Source: Gaetbulibacter sp. S0825
GTDB lineage: Bacteria > Bacteroidota > Bacteroidia > Flavobacteriales > Flavobacteriaceae
Assembly (NCBI RefSeq): GCF_011777505.1
Contig: NZ_JAATJT010000003.1
Span: 310,001 to 374,000, forward strand
DNA: 64,000 bases
Direction: 5' to 3'
Notes under the pieces: model-generated
Database searches by the model: none
What the model was told of the DNA's origin: nothing
The model's input: only the letters and a program-made list of their open reading frames with translations
Part shown: positions 61,646-64,000 of the stretch, in pieces
Numbering within the stretch: the stretch's first letter is position 1
How the letters are laid out: each line of letters begins with the position of its first letter
Made by a program: the position numbers and the translations under genes

Positions 61646-64000
61646 ATGAAAAAATCAATTGTTTTAGTGCTTATTTTCTTTGCAGCCCTTTTACAAGCAC
61701 AAGAAAATGTAAGCTATCAAACGCCTCACGATAATATTTTAGAATTAGCAGATGCAACTGCTGCTCCTGTATTAAGAATGGATAGTAAAAGTGATAAAAT
61801 GCTATTTCTTTCTAGAAGTAATTTTAAAACCATTGCCGAATTATCTGAAACTGAAATGCGTTTAGGCGGACTTAGAATTAATCCAGTAACCAACATAGGC
61901 AGTCGCCAAAATTATTATACTGATATTAAATTGAGAAATGGGAGAAACAGTGAAAATGTTGCTGTAAAAGGCTTACCAAAAAATGGTCGCTATGCCTATT
62001 TTAGTTTTTCTCCAGATGAAACTAAAGTAGCATTTACAAATACAACAGACACAGGAGTTGAACTTTGGGTATTAGACTTTGATACTGCAACAGCTACAAA
62101 ATTAACAGATGCTAGCATCAATGCAAATATGGGAAGTCCATTTGATTGGTTTAAAGACAACAATTCGCTTTTGGTTAAAATGCTATCTAACAACAGGAAA
62201 TCACTAATAGACACTAAAACAGCAGTTCCAACTGGTCCAACTATTTCGGTAAGTGAAGAAGGTGTAAAAGCCCAAAATAGAACCTATCAAGATTTATTAA
62301 AAAATAGAAATGATGAACACAATTTTGAGCAATTAGCCTTAGCACAATTATACAAAGTATCGTTAGATGGCAATAAAACCAAGTGGAAAGATGACGATAT
62401 GTACACAGGAATATCATTCTCTCCTGATGGAAAATACATCATGGTAAACACCCTACAAAAACCATTCTCTTATATAGTAACCTATGGACGTTTTCCTTCA
62501 AGCACAAATATTTATGACACTAACGGAAATTTAGTAAGCGAGTTTTTAAAAACACCTCTTATCGAAGAGTTGCCAAAAGGTTTTATGTCAACTCGAACAG
62601 GTAAAAGAAGTGTCTCATGGAGAGCCGATAGGCCTTCAACGTTGTATTGGGCAGAAGCATTAGATGGTGGTGACCCAGCTATTGATGTGGCCTATCGTGA
62701 TGAAGTATTTCAATTGGATGCTCCTTTTAATGGCACACCAAAATCGCTTGTAAAACTAAAGCAACGTTACGCTGGCGTAATTTGGGGAGACGATGATACT
62801 GCTATTGCCATGGATAGATGGTGGAATACAAGAAATTCTAAAACGTACATCTTTAATCCATCAAACAATAAAGAAGCTCCAAAATTACTTTGGGATAGAA
62901 ATTACCAAGACCGTTACAGCGACCCTGGAAGTTTTGCCACCAAAAGAAATGAATATGGAAGATATGCCTTAGAATTAAGTGGTGATGACGCTTACCTTAT
63001 TGGAGCTGGTTATAGCAAAGATGGAAAGTTTCCTTTTATTGATAAAATCGACTTAAAGAACAAACAAACCAAACGCTTATATCAATCAACTGAAACCAAT
63101 AAGCTTGAAAATATTAGTGATATACTTGATGTGAAAAAAGGTGAAATATTGGTACGCGTAGAATCTAAAAACGAGTTTCCAAACTATTATGTAAAAAACA
63201 TAAAACGTAAAAAAGGTGCAGTAGCATTAACACAATTTGAAAATCCGTTTAAAAGCATTCAAAATGTACATAAAGAGGTTATTAACTACAAGCGTGATGA
63301 TGGTTTAGATCTTTCTGGAGAATTGTATTTACCAACCAATTACGAAAAAGGTAAAAAATACCCAATGATAGTTTGGGCGTATCCAAGAGAATACAAAGAC
63401 AAGAGTAGCGCATCGCAAAGTACTGCAAACCCTAACCAGTTTACATATCCATCGTATGGATCACCAATATTCTGGGTAACACGTGGTTATGTAGTATTAA
63501 ACAATGCGTCTTTCCCAATTGTAGGTGAAGGCAGTAAAGAACCTAACGATAGTTTTAGATCGCAATTGGTTGCTAATGGTAAAGCCGCTATTGATGCCGT
63601 TGATAAATTAGGTTATATTGACAGAAATAGAGTGGCTGTTGGAGGACATTCGTATGGCGCCTTTATGGTAGCAAATCTTTTATCTCATTCCGATTTATTT
63701 GCAGCTGGAATCGCTAGAAGTGGTGCTTATAATAGAACGTTGACACCTTTCGGTTTCCAAAGCGAAGAGCGAAGTTATTGGGAAGCACCTGATGTTTACT
63801 ACACCATGTCGCCATTTATGCATGCCGATAAAATGAAAACGCCAATGTTATTAATACATGGTGAAGCCGATAATAATTCAGGAACGTACCCACTACAAAG
63901 CGAGCGTTATTTTAACGCTTTAAAAGGTCTAGGTGCTCCAGTGAGGTTAGTAATGTTACCTAAAGAAAGTCATGGTTATCGAGCAAAAGAATCTGTCATG
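61646..64000 (+). CDS. S9-family prolyl oligopeptidase-like peptidase (3' truncated by window edge)
   Basis: 785 codons are visible and the frame is open at the last base. Signal peptide MKKSIVLVLIFFAALLQAQ. The N-terminal half is a beta-propeller (YFSFSPDETKVAFTN, GISFSPDGKYIMVNT), and the C-terminal part is the alpha/beta-hydrolase domain. The catalytic triad is S669 (GGHSYGAFM), D742 (HGEADNNSG) and H776 (KESHGYRA), all inside the visible part. It resembles the plant-type glutamyl endopeptidase (S9D) group of exported peptidases rather than classical DPP-IV. Probably periplasmic, peptide degrading. Confidence 0.92.
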   Translation, partial: MKKSIVLVLIFFAALLQAQENVSYQTPHDNILELADATAAPVLRMDSKSDKMLFLSRSNFKTIAELSETEMRLGGLRINPVTNIGSRQNYYTDIKLRNGRNSENVAVKGLPKNGRYAYFSFSPDETKVAFTNTTDTGVELWVLDFDTATATKLTDASINANMGSPFDWFKDNNSLLVKMLSNNRKSLIDTKTAVPTGPTISVSEEGVKAQNRTYQDLLKNRNDEHNFEQLALAQLYKVSLDGNKTKWKDDDMYTGISFSPDGKYIMVNTLQKPFSYIVTYGRFPSSTNIYDTNGNLVSEFLKTPLIEELPKGFMSTRTGKRSVSWRADRPSTLYWAEALDGGDPAIDVAYRDEVFQLDAPFNGTPKSLVKLKQRYAGVIWGDDDTAIAMDRWWNTRNSKTYIFNPSNNKEAPKLLWDRNYQDRYSDPGSFATKRNEYGRYALELSGDDAYLIGAGYSKDGKFPFIDKIDLKNKQTKRLYQSTETNKLENISDILDVKKGEILVRVESKNEFPNYYVKNIKRKKGAVALTQFENPFKSIQNVHKEVINYKRDDGLDLSGELYLPTNYEKGKKYPMIVWAYPREYKDKSSASQSTANPNQFTYPSYGSPIFWVTRGYVVLNNASFPIVGEGSKEPNDSFRSQLVANGKAAIDAVDKLGYIDRNRVAVGGHSYGAFMVANLLSHSDLFAAGIARSGAYNRTLTPFGFQSEERSYWEAPDVYYTMSPFMHADKMKTPMLLIHGEADNNSGTYPLQSERYFNALKGLGAPVRLVMLPKESHGYRAKESVM

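Overview
The window is a gene-dense, AT-rich stretch of a Bacteroidetes chromosome, most likely family Flavobacteriaceae. Supporting signs are a type IX secretion (T9SS) C-terminal sorting domain, several SusC-like or OMP-type proteins, DUF4295 next to L28/L33, bacillithiol synthesis (BshC), and promoters of the TTG-N19-TAnnTTTG type instead of -35/-10. Shine-Dalgarno sequences are generally absent, so starts were chosen from signal peptides, family N-termini and promoter position. I see no insertion sequence, prophage, CRISPR array, rRNA or tRNA. No gene-free stretch exceeds 300 bases; the largest gap (59738-60033) holds two related terminators.

Layout. 1-7.2 kb (+): end of a class III aminotransferase, a TPR protein, two tandem DUF368 membrane proteins overlapping aroE, and a DUF349 protein. 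7.4-12.8 kb (-): mazG, an orphan hypothetical, a nitronate monooxygenase-like flavoprotein, a T9SS-exported subtilase and mnmA. 12.9-15.2 kb (+): a lipoprotein with five fasciclin domains. 15.3-19.7 kb (-): MORN-type protein, yidC, pyrG. 20-21.1 kb (+): two small exported proteins. 21.1-28.5 kb (-): DUF3820, a DUF922 protein with an HExxH motif, a four-LysM receptor-like protein, guaA, a PLP decarboxylase and bshC. 28.7-37.1 kb (+): M14 and M16 peptidases, an AlkB-like dioxygenase, a beta-barrel protein and a CarboxypepD_reg-like protein. 37.1-46.5 kb: rimO, a serine hydrolase, an amidase, SRPBCC protein, ftsY, the rpmB-rpmG-DUF4295 operon, and the exonuclease-FAH-Hpt-cinA operon.

46.6-51.8 kb is the most distinctive accessory part and holds two compact regulatory modules. 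(1) A regulator with DUF4242, degenerate cyclase-like and AraC parts is followed by two perfect 15-bp repeats exactly 21 bp apart, a promoter, a nitrilase and a DinB-fold enzyme. (2) A predicted lipoprotein or membrane-anchored protein carries a C-terminal OmpR/PhoB-type winged helix. It diverges from a TonB-C-like periplasmic protein, and between the two lie four TTKACA half-sites at 10-11 bp spacing. These are the best candidates for little-described systems.

52-64 kb: a lipoyl acyltransferase E2, GT2 glycosyltransferase, recR, a sodium:solute symporter, a CoA-binding protein, a TonB-dependent outer-membrane protein, a FabH-type synthase and a right-truncated S9 peptidase. A family of about 80-100-bp intergenic repeats occurs at about 19.85, 46.55 and 51.78 kb. 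Genome-wide searches would be needed to judge whether these repeats and operators recur; all functional statements rest on reading motifs by eye.
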